Shown piece by piece: positions 34,098-42,996 of a DNA stretch of 64,000 nt. This DNA comes from Geomonas anaerohicana (GTDB lineage: Bacteria > Desulfobacterota > Desulfuromonadia > Geobacterales > Geobacteraceae). Below the pieces are notes generated by a model, which was given only the letters and a program-made list of their open reading frames with translations, made no database searches and was not told the origin of the DNA. Numbering within the stretch: position 1 is the first letter of the stretch; the number at the start of each line of letters is the position of its first letter. The stretch is taken from assembly GCF_016458305.1 (NCBI RefSeq), contig NZ_JAEMHL010000002.1, positions 186,001-250,000 of the forward strand. Reading direction: 5' to 3'. The translations under genes were made by a program, and so were the position numbers.

Positions 34098-34541
34098 ATG
34101 GCGGATAAAGGTGAAAAGACTATTGGAGAACTGGTATCCGAACTGACCGGGGAGGTGCGAGCACTTTTCCGACAGGAACTGGACCTTTTCACGGCGGAGA
34201 TGAAAGAGAAGCTGATCGCCCTGGCCAAGGACGGCGCCGCCATCGGGGTGGGCGGGGTACTGCTCTATACCGGGTTCCTCGTGCTGCTGGCGGCCATCGT
34301 TCTGGGGCTGGCGACCGTCATGCCGGCGTGGGGCGCAGCACTGGTGGTGGCCCTCGGCCTGATTGCCATCGGAGCGGTCCTGGTCCTCAAAGGCGGTAAG
34401 GACGTGAAGGAGATGGACGCGAAGCCCGAACAGACGGTGGGGGCTTTGAAGGAGGCAGTACAATGGGCGAAAACGTTAAAGTTGACCAGCAGTCGCCGGA
34501 GAGGATTCGCGAACAAATCCGGCACACGGAAAGCGATATAA
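34098..34541 (+). CDS. Holin-X/YqjE-like membrane protein (DUF1469 type)
   Basis: 147 residues from an ATG with a perfect AAAGGAGG site. An N-terminal amphipathic helix (TIGELVSELTGEVRALFRQEL) precedes two membrane helices (GVGGVLLYTGFLVLLAAIV and AALVVALGLIAIGAVLVL). This is the layout of the YqjE/phage holin 3_6 family, which is widespread outside phages and associated with envelope stress. It overlaps the DUF3618 gene by 79 bases in another frame, indicating tight coupling. Confidence 0.85.
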   Translation: MADKGEKTIGELVSELTGEVRALFRQELDLFTAEMKEKLIALAKDGAAIGVGGVLLYTGFLVLLAAIVLGLATVMPAWGAALVVALGLIAIGAVLVLKGGKDVKEMDAKPEQTVGALKEAVQWAKTLKLTSSRRRGFANKSGTRKAI

Positions 34542-35053
34542 CCCAAACGGTGCAGAGCCTCGAGCAGAGACTTTCCCCGCAGTACCTGAAGCGGCGGGGG
34601 ATGCGGAAGGCGAAACTGTTCGCCTGGCAGACCATCGCCAAAGCCCTCGCACTGGCCGAGCGGACCTCGGTGCAGGCCTCGCTGGTCGGAGGGAGCGCGC
34701 TGCTGATGCTGTTGGGGAACAGGCGGGTGCGCGACAGGATGAAACGCGCAAGGATCAGAAAGCATGTGGTAGAGGTACCGCATCCTGCTCCGGCAGTGGC
34801 ACGGGCGGCCGGTGCCAGTGCGATGTGGCTGCTGATGCGTAAGTTTGGCGGCGGGAAAGGGCGCGAGAAGGTGCCGGTATCGGGTTTGACCCTGGCAGCG
34901 ACCGCAGCCAAGGCGTTCCTGGGAGGCAAGCGGGCCTCGGAAAAAAGCGGCACCCCTAGGGAAGGTAAAAAAGTCGCGTGGCGCGGGCTGGCGACAACGA
35001 TCGGAGCTGCTCTGGGGAACTACTGGTACACCCACAAGGGCCGCAGAGTGTAG
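34463..35053 (+). CDS. DUF3618 domain membrane-associated protein
   Basis: 196 residues with GAAGGAGG upstream of the ATG. The N-terminal motif SPERIREQIRHTESDITQTVQSLEQRLSP is the DUF3618 signature; a basic region and weak hydrophobic segments follow (SLVGGSALLMLLGN, LATTIGAALGNYWY). DUF3618 genes commonly sit next to YqjE/holin-like and YtxH-like genes, as here. The molecular role is not established. The 3' end leads directly into the YtxH gene. Confidence 0.85.
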   Translation: MGENVKVDQQSPERIREQIRHTESDITQTVQSLEQRLSPQYLKRRGMRKAKLFAWQTIAKALALAERTSVQASLVGGSALLMLLGNRRVRDRMKRARIRKHVVEVPHPAPAVARAAGASAMWLLMRKFGGGKGREKVPVSGLTLAATAAKAFLGGKRASEKSGTPREGKKVAWRGLATTIGAALGNYWYTHKGRRV

Positions 35054-35076
35054 CGAACGCAGCAAAGGAGGACGTC

Positions 35077-35352
35077 ATGAGAAGACACGCGAGCACCACG
35101 GCTGAGGTAGTGAGCTTTTCGGCAGGGGCACTGGTAGGCGCCGGGCTTGCCCTGCTCTACGCCCCCAAGACAGGGCATGAGATGAGAGAGAAAGTATCCG
35201 ACGTGACCGGTGATGCCATCGCCAAGATGAAAGGGCTGACGGCGGAGGCCCAGGACAAGCTGAACCGGAACCTGCGCAGAGGGCGCGAGTACGCGGAAGA
35301 AAAAGTGTCGGAGTTATCTTCAAATATTGAGGAAAGGGAACAGTATCACTAA
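35077..35352 (+). CDS. YtxH-like small membrane protein
   Basis: 91 residues from an ATG with GGAGG five bases upstream. One N-terminal membrane segment (VVSFSAGALVGAGLALLYAPKTG) followed by a charged helix with repeated lysine/glutamate is typical of the YtxH family (general-stress-induced in Bacillus). Last gene of the three-gene envelope unit, followed by a strong terminator. Confidence 0.88.
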   Translation: MRRHASTTAEVVSFSAGALVGAGLALLYAPKTGHEMREKVSDVTGDAIAKMKGLTAEAQDKLNRNLRRGREYAEEKVSELSSNIEEREQYH

Positions 35353-35384
35353 CCCCGGGCGTTGAGCCCGGTAACGTCGGGAGG

Positions 35385-35412
35385 GGCTGTCCGGCAGCGG
35401 ACAGCCTTTTTT
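35385..35412 (+). terminator. Intrinsic terminator of the holin-like/DUF3618/YtxH unit
   Basis: Stem GGCTGTCCG / CGGACAGCC with a GCAG loop followed by TTTTTT. Confidence 0.9.
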
Positions 35413-35584
35413 CGTGCCGCCTTTTCCTGGCCGGTTCGTGACTCTTAGGAGTGCGCAGGACGACTGACGGAAAGGCTCTTCCTGTGACATTGAAGCTGCC
35501 TAGCTTCAGCTTTGTTTGCCATTATCTCCAACCTCATGTACCATCTGTTGAACCGCGTACATCTACCAGTCTACCGGACCCACT

Positions 35585-36634
35585 ATGACACCCCTGGCCT
35601 TTTCAATGACGATGCGATTCCCGATTAAGAGAGTCTCAGCTGCGGTGGTGCTGCTGCTTGCAGTTTGGGGGCGTCCCTGTCAGGCGGAGTCGCTGGCGGT
35701 TACCCCTTTTTATACCTTTAACCAAAGTCCCCTGGTCCAGATCTACGGGCTCCCGGCTGCGGAAAGCGCGGTCGTGCAGCAGCCGGGGAAGGCATGGACG
35801 CTTGTGGCCCTGGATGTGGCCAACAGCTACCTGAAGCGGGAATCGGCCCGGGAGTCGCTCCTTGTGGACGGCGAGGGCGAACGGATCACCCTTGCGCTGC
35901 GCTACGGTGTCGCGCAAAGGGGGGAGTTGGGGATGGACCTCCCGCTGGTCGCCTACAACGGCGGCATCTTCGACGGCTTCATCGAGGACTGGCACGAGTT
36001 CTTCGGGCTGCCGCAAGGGCAAAGACCGGGCGCCCCCAAGGGGCAGCTCCGCTTCGAGTACGCGAAGGACGGACGGCAGCGCCTGGACATGGACCGCGAC
36101 GGCATCGGCCTCGGGGATGTGCGCCTAAACGGGGGATGGCAGCTCTACCACGACGGCGGCGCCAATCCGGTCGCCCTGGCGCTGCGGACAAGCCTGAAAC
36201 TCCCCACGGGGAGCAGTTCCCGCTTGACCGGCAGCGGCAGCACCGATCTTGCCTTGTGGCTCACCGGCAGCAGCGATTACGCCCTGCCGGGCCGATGGGG
36301 GCATGCCACGGTGTTCGCGGCGGCAGGCGGACTGGCCATGACGGACGGGCAGGTGCTGAAGCAACAGCACAAAAACCTGGCCGGCTTCGGCACCCTGGGC
36401 CTGGGCTGGTCCCCGGCCGACAGCTTCGCCTTGAAGGCGCAACTCTCCGGGCACAGCGCTTTTTTCAGGGACAGCGCTTTCTCGGAGTTGAGCTCCGGGG
36501 CCATGCAGGTCATCTTCGGCGGAACCGTCGCGTTCTCGCCGCGCACCACCCTGGATATCGCCCTCTCCGAGGACGTCACCGTCGGCGCCTCGCCGGACGT
36601 GGCGCTGCACCTTGGAGTGGGGCACCAGTTCTAA
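35585..36634 (+). CDS. Outer-membrane protein, DUF3187 family
   Basis: 349 residues. Starts at ATG 35585 or at an internal ATG (35606 or 35612) that begins the signal peptide MRFPIKRVSAAVVLLLAVWG. Cleavage is likely near CQAES. The rest is beta-rich with many short strands (RITLALRYGVAQRGELGMDL, ALALRTSLKLPTG) and ends in an aromatic Phe, as outer-membrane barrels do. It matches the DUF3187 group by pattern (NQSPL, EDWHEFFGLPQG). No clear ribosome-binding site. Function unknown. Confidence 0.75.
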   Translation: MTPLAFSMTMRFPIKRVSAAVVLLLAVWGRPCQAESLAVTPFYTFNQSPLVQIYGLPAAESAVVQQPGKAWTLVALDVANSYLKRESARESLLVDGEGERITLALRYGVAQRGELGMDLPLVAYNGGIFDGFIEDWHEFFGLPQGQRPGAPKGQLRFEYAKDGRQRLDMDRDGIGLGDVRLNGGWQLYHDGGANPVALALRTSLKLPTGSSSRLTGSGSTDLALWLTGSSDYALPGRWGHATVFAAAGGLAMTDGQVLKQQHKNLAGFGTLGLGWSPADSFALKAQLSGHSAFFRDSAFSELSSGAMQVIFGGTVAFSPRTTLDIALSEDVTVGASPDVALHLGVGHQF

Positions 36635-36674
36635 CAGAGTTTTTGGGTTTTAACCCCAGCGGTCGGAGGATGAG

Positions 36675-37865
36675 ATGGGGACGTCGGTAGGAATAGGGTT
36701 CAGCATGCGCAAGAACCCGGTGGAGGCGGGGCACGAGGCGGCCCGCAGCGCACTGGAACAGGCGGGGGTGACCAAGCCCGACTTCGTCATGGTCTTCGCC
36801 ACGGTCGGGTACCACCAGCAGCGCCTGATCGACGCGGTACGCGAGGCGACCGCCGGCGCACCGCTGTGCGGCTGCTCCGGCGAAGGGATCATCGCGCAGC
36901 AGGATGTCGCCGAGTCCAATTTCGCCGTCGGGATCATGGTGATCGCCTCGGACGAGCTGCGTTTTGCCACCGCCTCCATATCGGGGATCGGGGAGGGGGG
37001 CGATATCGCCGGGCGGCGGCTGGCGGAGAGAATCGCACCGCTGGTGGCGTCGGACAGCCGCGCCTTCTTCCTGCTGGCGGACGGGCTCGGCTTCGATTTC
37101 GATCCCTTCGTGGCGGCCTTCGAGGGGGTACTGGCCCCGTCCGCCCGGCTCCCCATCTTCGGCGGGCTGGCGGCAGACAACTGGGCCTCGCGCAAGACCT
37201 ACCAGTACCACGACGACCAGGTGCTCAGTGACGGGGCCTGCTGCGTGGTCATGTCCGGCAAGGGGCAGGTCGCCTGGGGGATCAACCACGGTTGCGTCCC
37301 GGTGGGCACCAAGCGGACCATCACCCGCAGCAAGGGGAACATCATCTACGAGATCGACGGGGTGTCGGCCCTTGAGGTGCTCAAGGAGTACCTGGACGAG
37401 GAGTGGGCCATCAAGTGGAACAAGGCGACCCTCAACCTCTGCCTGGGGTTCAAGACGCCGGAACACCTGCGCCAGGGGTACGAGGAGTACTTCATCCGCT
37501 ACATAACCGACAAGGACGACCGCGAGGGCTCAGTCACCATCCAGTCCGACGTCGCCGAGGGTACCGAGCTCTGGATCGTGCGGCGCGACAAGGAACTGAT
37601 GATGAACGGCCTGCGCTCGATACCGCGCCAGATCAAGGAGCAGCTCTGCGGCGACCGGCCGAAATTCGTGCTGCAGTTCGAATGCATGGGGCGGGGCAGG
37701 GTGGTGTTCAAGGAGCAGGAGCGCATGGACCTGGTGCAATCCCTGCAGCGCGACCTGGGGGAGAACGTGCCCTGGCTCGGCTTTTACACCTACGGCGAGA
37801 TCGGGCCGATCCGCAAGTACAACTGTTTCCACAACTTCACCTCAGTAGTTACCGTGGTGTACTGA
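36675..37865 (+). CDS. FIST domain sensory protein
   Basis: 396 residues with GGAGG five bases before the ATG. FIST-N (GIGFSMRKNPVEAGHEAARSAL, GAPLCGCSGEGIIA) and FIST-C domains (VLQFECMGRGRVVF, GFYTYGEIGP) are complete. FIST proteins bind small ligands, possibly amino acids, and usually act with histidine kinases or cyclases. The next gene, 15 bases downstream, is a hybrid histidine kinase, so the two likely form a signalling pair in which this protein is the ligand sensor (inference from context). Confidence 0.9.
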   Translation: MGTSVGIGFSMRKNPVEAGHEAARSALEQAGVTKPDFVMVFATVGYHQQRLIDAVREATAGAPLCGCSGEGIIAQQDVAESNFAVGIMVIASDELRFATASISGIGEGGDIAGRRLAERIAPLVASDSRAFFLLADGLGFDFDPFVAAFEGVLAPSARLPIFGGLAADNWASRKTYQYHDDQVLSDGACCVVMSGKGQVAWGINHGCVPVGTKRTITRSKGNIIYEIDGVSALEVLKEYLDEEWAIKWNKATLNLCLGFKTPEHLRQGYEEYFIRYITDKDDREGSVTIQSDVAEGTELWIVRRDKELMMNGLRSIPRQIKEQLCGDRPKFVLQFECMGRGRVVFKEQERMDLVQSLQRDLGENVPWLGFYTYGEIGPIRKYNCFHNFTSVVTVVY

Positions 37866-37879
37866 AGCTGAAAGCGGGT

Positions 37880-40447
37880 ATGAACGAGACCGGAAAAGAC
37901 ATGGTGCCGGCAGCCGAGCTGGAGAAGCTGCGCCGCGAGAACGAGATCCTCTCCGAACAGGTGAAGAGGCTGGTCAAGGCCGAGAGCAGGCTCTACGACT
38001 ACCAGGAGCAGCTGGACGCCCAGGTCAAGGAGTACAGCGGGCTCTACGACCTGAGCCGCAAGCTCTCCACCTGCGGCGAACTCTCGGCCATCTTCGCACT
38101 GGCCACCGGCTACGTCATCAACAGCCTCAACTACGAACGGGTGCTCATCTTCCAGAGGTCCGACGACGGCGCCGCCTACGCGGTCTGTGCCTGGGACGGC
38201 TATTACGAATCCGACGAGGAAGGCGCCGTCTCCTCCCTGTCCATTGCCAGGAAGGCCCCCTTCCTGGCACCGCTTTTCAGCGGCGAGGACCGCATCTGCA
38301 CCGAGGGTTCCCGCCAGCACGCGCTCTCCGAGTACCGCGCCAAGTTGCTGATGAACGAGTACATCCTGTGCCCCCTGGGCAATCCCTCCGATCCCGCCGC
38401 CCTGATCGCGGTGGGCAACTCCGAGGAGAATGCCGAGTTCAACCGCAGGGTCAGCGACAGCGAGGAGGCCCTGTTCGGCATCGGCAACCTGGCGGGGCTG
38501 CTCTCCTCCGCCATCGAGAACCTGATCCACTACGCCGGCATGAAGAAGGCCCTGGAGCAGGAGCGTCTCGCCGAGGCCAAGTACCGCGGCATCTTCGAAA
38601 ACGCCATGGAGGGGATCTTCCAGACCACCCCGGAGGGGAGGTTTCTCAGCTGCAACTTCGCCACCGCCGCCATCCTCGGTTACCAGACCCCGGAGGAGGT
38701 GCTGGAAAACGTGGTGGACATCGGGCCGCAGCTCTACGTCGACCCCAAGCGGCGCGACGAGCTGTACGCCATGATGAACCAGCGGCAGAACGTGAAGAAC
38801 TTCGAGGTGGAGTTCTACCGCAGCGACGGCACCAGGATCTGGGTCAACCTGAGCACGCGTCCCACCTTCGACGACCGCGGCGTCCTGGCCCACATCGACG
38901 GCATCATGCAGGACATCACCGAGCGCAAGCGGGACGAGGATTCCCTGCGCAAGCTCTCCCAGGTGGTCGAACAAAGCCCGGTATCCATCGTCATCACTGA
39001 CACCTCCGGGCGCATCGAGTTCGTCAACCCGAAGTTCGTCCAGCTGACGGGGTACACGCTGGAGGAGGTCACCGGCCGCAACCCGCGCTTTTTGAAGTCG
39101 GGCAAGTCGGACCCGGAAGAGTCCCGGAAACTGTGGCAGACCATTGCCGGCGGCAAGGTGTGGGAGGGGGAATTCCTCACCAAGAAGAAGAACGGGGAGC
39201 TTTTCTCCGAGCACGCCACCGTTTCGCCCATCAGGGACAGAAACGGCGTCATCACCCACTACCTGGCGGTCAAGGAGGACATTACCGAGCGCAAGCTCTT
39301 GGAAGCCCAGCTGTTCCAGTCGCAGAAGATGGAGTCCATCGGGCGCCTGGCGGGCGGGGTGGCGCACGACTTCAACAACATGCTGAGCGTGATCCTCGGC
39401 TGCGCGCAGCTGGCGCTGCGCGAGGCAGAGGAGGGGAGTCCGCTGTGGCAGGACCTGGACCAGATCATCCATGCCGCCAAGCGCTCCAGCGACATCACGC
39501 GCCAGCTGCTGGCCTTCTCACGCAACGAGGTGATCGCGCCGCGGGAGGTGAACCTGAACGAGCACTTCGCCGAGATGCAGAAAACGCTGGGACGGCTGAT
39601 CGGGGAGGACATCAAGATGACCTTCCACCCCGCCCCGGACCTCTGGCCGGTCAATGCCGATGTTACGCAGTTGGACCAGATCCTGGTCAACCTGGCGGTG
39701 AACGCACGGGACGCGATGGAGAACGGCGGGTTGCTTACCGTGGCGACTGCCAACGTCACGGTGGACAAGAGCTACAGCCAGTACCACCTCGATGCCTCGC
39801 CCGGCGACTACGTCCAGCTTTCCGTGAGCGATACCGGTTGCGGCATGGACCGCGACACCCTGGACCGCATCTTCGAGCCTTTCTTCACTACCAAGGACGT
39901 GGGGAAGGGGACGGGGCTCGGGCTGGCAACCGTCTACGGCATCGTGCGGCAGCATAACGGCTTCATCAACGTGTACAGCGAGCCGGGGCAGGGGACCATC
40001 TTCCAGATCAACTTCCCCAGGTGCGCCGGCGCCGCTGCGGTCGGGGAGGGCGCGGCGGTTGAAGCCGCCCTGGTCGGATCGGGAACCATCCTGCTGGTTG
40101 AAGACGATCCCCTGGTGCGCAAGATGACGCTGCGCGCGCTGCGGGACCTGGGGTACACGGTGATCCACGCCTCGGGCGCCGACGAGGCCATCGCCATCTG
40201 CAGGGACGGGGGGACGCGCATCGACGCCATCCTGACCGATGTGGTGATGCCGGGGATGAACGGCAAGGAGATGGTCGATGCCATCGAGGCGTTCCGTCCC
40301 GGTCTCAAGGTGCTGTTCATGTCCGGATACACGCGAGACCTGGTGGCCCAGCGCGGCGTGGTGGACGAGGGGAGGCATTTCATCCAGAAGCCTTTCGACC
40401 TGCAGTCGCTGGGCCGGAAACTGAAGGAAACGCTGCAGGAGGGATAG
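37880..40447 (+). CDS. Hybrid histidine kinase with GAF-like, two PAS and receiver domains
   Basis: 855 residues, cytoplasmic (no membrane helix). Order: coiled coil (about 8-50), GAF-like domain (about 55-220), PAS (about 235-350), PAS (about 355-475), HisKA with H496 (GGVAHDFNNMLSV), HATPase (NLAVNARDAM, DTGCGMD, GTGLGLATVYG) and a C-terminal receiver with phospho-acceptor D787 (LTDVVMPG). The GGVAHDFNN type of HisKA plus terminal receiver is common in Geobacter. The start ATG has only a weak ribosome-binding site 15 bases after the FIST stop; coupling to FIST translation is plausible. Confidence 0.92.
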   Translation: MNETGKDMVPAAELEKLRRENEILSEQVKRLVKAESRLYDYQEQLDAQVKEYSGLYDLSRKLSTCGELSAIFALATGYVINSLNYERVLIFQRSDDGAAYAVCAWDGYYESDEEGAVSSLSIARKAPFLAPLFSGEDRICTEGSRQHALSEYRAKLLMNEYILCPLGNPSDPAALIAVGNSEENAEFNRRVSDSEEALFGIGNLAGLLSSAIENLIHYAGMKKALEQERLAEAKYRGIFENAMEGIFQTTPEGRFLSCNFATAAILGYQTPEEVLENVVDIGPQLYVDPKRRDELYAMMNQRQNVKNFEVEFYRSDGTRIWVNLSTRPTFDDRGVLAHIDGIMQDITERKRDEDSLRKLSQVVEQSPVSIVITDTSGRIEFVNPKFVQLTGYTLEEVTGRNPRFLKSGKSDPEESRKLWQTIAGGKVWEGEFLTKKKNGELFSEHATVSPIRDRNGVITHYLAVKEDITERKLLEAQLFQSQKMESIGRLAGGVAHDFNNMLSVILGCAQLALREAEEGSPLWQDLDQIIHAAKRSSDITRQLLAFSRNEVIAPREVNLNEHFAEMQKTLGRLIGEDIKMTFHPAPDLWPVNADVTQLDQILVNLAVNARDAMENGGLLTVATANVTVDKSYSQYHLDASPGDYVQLSVSDTGCGMDRDTLDRIFEPFFTTKDVGKGTGLGLATVYGIVRQHNGFINVYSEPGQGTIFQINFPRCAGAAAVGEGAAVEAALVGSGTILLVEDDPLVRKMTLRALRDLGYTVIHASGADEAIAICRDGGTRIDAILTDVVMPGMNGKEMVDAIEAFRPGLKVLFMSGYTRDLVAQRGVVDEGRHFIQKPFDLQSLGRKLKETLQEG

Positions 40448-40493
40448 GCCCCTCACCCTGACCCTCTCCCGTGGGGAAAGGGATCAGGGCTTG

Positions 40494-40910
40494 TCACTGC
40501 TCCCTTTCGTTGGCGAGCGCGAACTGTTTCATCATCTTCTGCCGATACCCCACGATGTCCTGCCTCAGTGACGCCAGTTGCGCCATCTTTTCATCCACCT
40601 TGGCCACATGCTGGTCCAGAATCTCGATGAGACGCGGGATCATCTTCTCGGTCTGCTTGGCATCTCCGTAGGCGGCGTAGAGATCCTGCATTTCCTTGAT
40701 GGTCAGCCCCAACTCTTTGAGCTTGATGATGAACTTTATCCTTCTGACATAGTAGGGGGTGTACCCCCTGGTGGCGCCGTCCTGCCGCTCCACCGATTCC
40801 ACAATCCCCACCTCTTCCCAGTAACGCAGTGTCCTCGTCGTCAGCCCCAATTCCTTCGCCAAGTCACTGATAGAGACGATGGTCTCGCCTTCCTTCTGCA
40901 CGTTCGTCAT
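40494..40910 (-). CDS. MerR-family regulator, candidate LiuR-like regulator of acyl-CoA genes
   Basis: 138 residues from the ATG at 40908-40910 (GGTGAA upstream). The N-terminal winged HTH is clear (SISDLAKELGLTTRTLRYWEEVGIV), followed by YTPYYVRRIKFIIKLKELGLTIKEM and a coiled-coil dimerisation helix. No cysteine cluster for metal sensing. MerR proteins of this size without Cys motifs include LiuR-type regulators of fatty acid and branched-chain acyl-CoA degradation. A perfect palindrome TTTACGTAAA lies in its leader, and related boxes lie in the promoters at 41053 and 52469, so autoregulation and control of both operons are predicted. Confidence 0.85.
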   Translation of the reverse strand: MTNVQKEGETIVSISDLAKELGLTTRTLRYWEEVGIVESVERQDGATRGYTPYYVRRIKFIIKLKELGLTIKEMQDLYAAYGDAKQTEKMIPRLIEILDQHVAKVDEKMAQLASLRQDIVGYRQKMMKQFALANEREQ

Positions 40911-40920
40911 TTGCTTCACC

Positions 40921-40967
40921 TTTACGTAAAATTGGCACATTTTCAGCCATGAGGCCGTTTTTGTCAA
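40921..40967 (-). promoter_or_regulatory. MerR gene promoter with TTTACGTAAA palindrome
   Basis: On the minus strand TTGACA (40967-40962) is followed after 17 bases by a weak -10 (GAAAAT). The perfect palindrome TTTACGTAAA (40921-40930) lies between the likely start site and the ATG, a position suited to autorepression. Confidence 0.5.
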
Positions 40968-41052
40968 CCATTACTAATGGCCGGCAAAGCGCGCGGAACC
41001 GGGTGCGGAGAAGCCATGAACGCAATAAAGTATAATTCCGTTTTATTTATGG

Positions 41053-41081
41053 TTGACATTAACGTAAAGCGTTGGTATTTT
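41053..41081 (+). promoter_or_regulatory. Promoter with MerR-type box for the CoA-transferase/acetate operon
   Basis: TTGACA (41053-41058), a 17-base spacer and TATTTT (41076-41081). The spacer begins TTAACGTAAAG, and the 16 bases TTGACATTAACGTAAA match the promoter at 52469 at 15 of 16 positions. Confidence 0.6.
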
Positions 41082-41413
41082 TTTAGCGCCACCACGGGAT
41101 GTAATGCTTTAAGCGCTGTAATTCGGGGTGTTAGCGCTGATTCTGCTGTGGTGGCCTGCCAAACAAGGGTGTGTATTTGCCCTTGGCGTCAAATGGTCGT
41201 CTAGCGGATTAGGTGAAAATGGTGCCGTGGTTGGCCCAGTGACGGGACCGCTGGGGTGGCCAATAACGGGGGCGTTGTTTGAATGGCTTGGGATAACAAA
41301 CCTGCGTTCTGTTAAATCTGGTTCGCCATAAGTTGAAGAATATACATCATGTTTTGTGGATGAAATGTCAAGGTAGTGGTCCTGGATACCTTAATGAAAT
41401 AACGGGGGTTGAA
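41082..41413 (+). other. Long untranslated leader of the succinyl-CoA:acetate CoA-transferase gene
   Basis: About 330 bases separate the predicted promoter from the ATG. No gene accepted. AGCGCTG occurs twice (about 23 bases apart) near the start of the leader. A known riboswitch class was not recognised. It could hold a second promoter. Confidence 0.4.
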
Positions 41414-42973
41414 ATGAGCGAGCTGCGTAAAAGGATCAGAAAGACGAGCCTGCATTCGAGAATCATGAGCCCCGAGGACACCATCCCCTTTTTCCGCAAC
41501 GGCATGGACCTGGGCTGGTCCGGCTTCACCCCGGTGGGGTACCCGAAGGTGGTGCCGGCGGCGCTGGCCGATTACGTGGAGAAAAACAACCTCCAGGGGA
41601 AGATGCGTTTCAACCTTTTCATCGGCGCTTCCATCGGGGCCGAGATCGAGGACCGCTGGGCCTCGCTTTTGATGACCGACAAGCGCTGGCCCTACCAGAC
41701 CGGCAAGGTGGTGCAAAAGCAGGTGAACAACGGCACGGTACGCATGGGTGACAAACACCTCTCCGTCTACGCGCAGGACCTGGCCTACGGGTTCTACACC
41801 AAGGAGAGGGGGGGCGGCTTCGACCTGGGGCTCATCGAGGCGAGCGGCATCACCGAGGAAGGGCACATCATCCTCGGGGGCTCCATCGGCTGCGCCACGG
41901 AAGTCATCCAGCACTCTGACAAGCTGATCATCGAGATCAACACGGCGATACCCTCCTTCGAGGGGATCCACGACATCGTGATGACCGAGCGTCCTCCCTA
42001 CAAAAAGCCCTACCTGATCAGCAGGGTCGACGACCGCATCGGCTCCCCCTACGTCCCCTGCGACCCGGACAAGATCCTCGCCATCGTTGAGTCGCGCCTG
42101 CCGGACAAGGGGCGCGCCCTCTCCGACCCCGACGAGACCTCGGAGCAGATCGCCGCACACATCCTCGACTTCTTCCAGTTCGAGGTGAAGGCGGGGCGGC
42201 TGCCGAAGAACCTCTTGCCGCTGCAGTCGGGCGTGGGCAACATCGCCAACGCGGTGGTGGGGGGCATGGTCAAGGGGCCCTTCTGCAACGTCAAGGTGTG
42301 GACCGAGGTGATCCAGGACACCATGCTGGACTTCTTCGACTCCGGGAAACTCGATTTCGCCTCCTCCACCTCGCTCTCCCTCTCCGAGCAAGGCTTCAAA
42401 CGGCTCTACGACAACTGGGATTTCTACGTCCAGAAGGTCGTGCTGCGCCCCATGCAGATCAGCAACAACCCGGAGCCGATCCGCCGCCTCGGGGTGATCG
42501 CCATGAACACGCCGGTCGAGTTCGACATCTACGGGCACGCCAACTCCACCCTGGTGGGGGGGACCCGCATGATCAACGGCATCGGCGGCTCCGGCGACTT
42601 CCTCAGAAACGCCTACCTCTCCATCATGCACACCCCGTCCACGCGCCCCTCCAAGACCGATCCCACCGGGATCACCTGCGTGGTCCCCATGGCGCCGCAC
42701 GTCGACCACACCGAGCACGACCTGGACGTCCTGGTCACCGAGCAGGGGCTTGCCGACCTGCGCGGGCTGTCGCCCCAGGAGCGTGCGAAGACCATCATCA
42801 GCAAATGCGTCCACCCCGACTACAAGCCGCTGATGCAGGAGTACTTCGAACGGGCCAGGCGCGAGTGCTGCGAGCTCAACGTCGGCCACGAGCCGCACAT
42901 GCTCTTCAAGGTGTTCAAGATGCAGCAGCACCTCGCGGAAAAAGGGACCATGAAGATCGACAACTGGAACTAG
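41414..42973 (+). CDS. Succinyl-CoA:acetate CoA-transferase (acetyl-CoA hydrolase/transferase family)
   Basis: 519 residues from the ATG at 41414 (MSELRKRIRK); an upstream in-frame TTG at 41333 would add 27 residues with no family support. Family motifs GSIGCATEV, GVGNIANAVVGGM and GGSGDFLRNAYLS identify the class I acetyl-CoA hydrolase/CoA-transferase fold. In Geobacter such enzymes activate acetate with succinyl-CoA, linking acetate uptake to the TCA cycle (family knowledge). It is the first gene of a run with an IclR regulator and the acetate symporter, which supports acetate as substrate; propionate or butyrate are alternatives. Confidence 0.9.
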   Translation: MSELRKRIRKTSLHSRIMSPEDTIPFFRNGMDLGWSGFTPVGYPKVVPAALADYVEKNNLQGKMRFNLFIGASIGAEIEDRWASLLMTDKRWPYQTGKVVQKQVNNGTVRMGDKHLSVYAQDLAYGFYTKERGGGFDLGLIEASGITEEGHIILGGSIGCATEVIQHSDKLIIEINTAIPSFEGIHDIVMTERPPYKKPYLISRVDDRIGSPYVPCDPDKILAIVESRLPDKGRALSDPDETSEQIAAHILDFFQFEVKAGRLPKNLLPLQSGVGNIANAVVGGMVKGPFCNVKVWTEVIQDTMLDFFDSGKLDFASSTSLSLSEQGFKRLYDNWDFYVQKVVLRPMQISNNPEPIRRLGVIAMNTPVEFDIYGHANSTLVGGTRMINGIGGSGDFLRNAYLSIMHTPSTRPSKTDPTGITCVVPMAPHVDHTEHDLDVLVTEQGLADLRGLSPQERAKTIISKCVHPDYKPLMQEYFERARRECCELNVGHEPHMLFKVFKMQQHLAEKGTMKIDNWN

Positions 42974-42996
42974 CTGGGCCGGGAGAGGGTGGACCG

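Noticed and set aside
34098-35053. Possible prophage lysis genes
   Set aside because: Holin-like and DUF3618/YtxH proteins occur together outside phages and no other phage gene is present.
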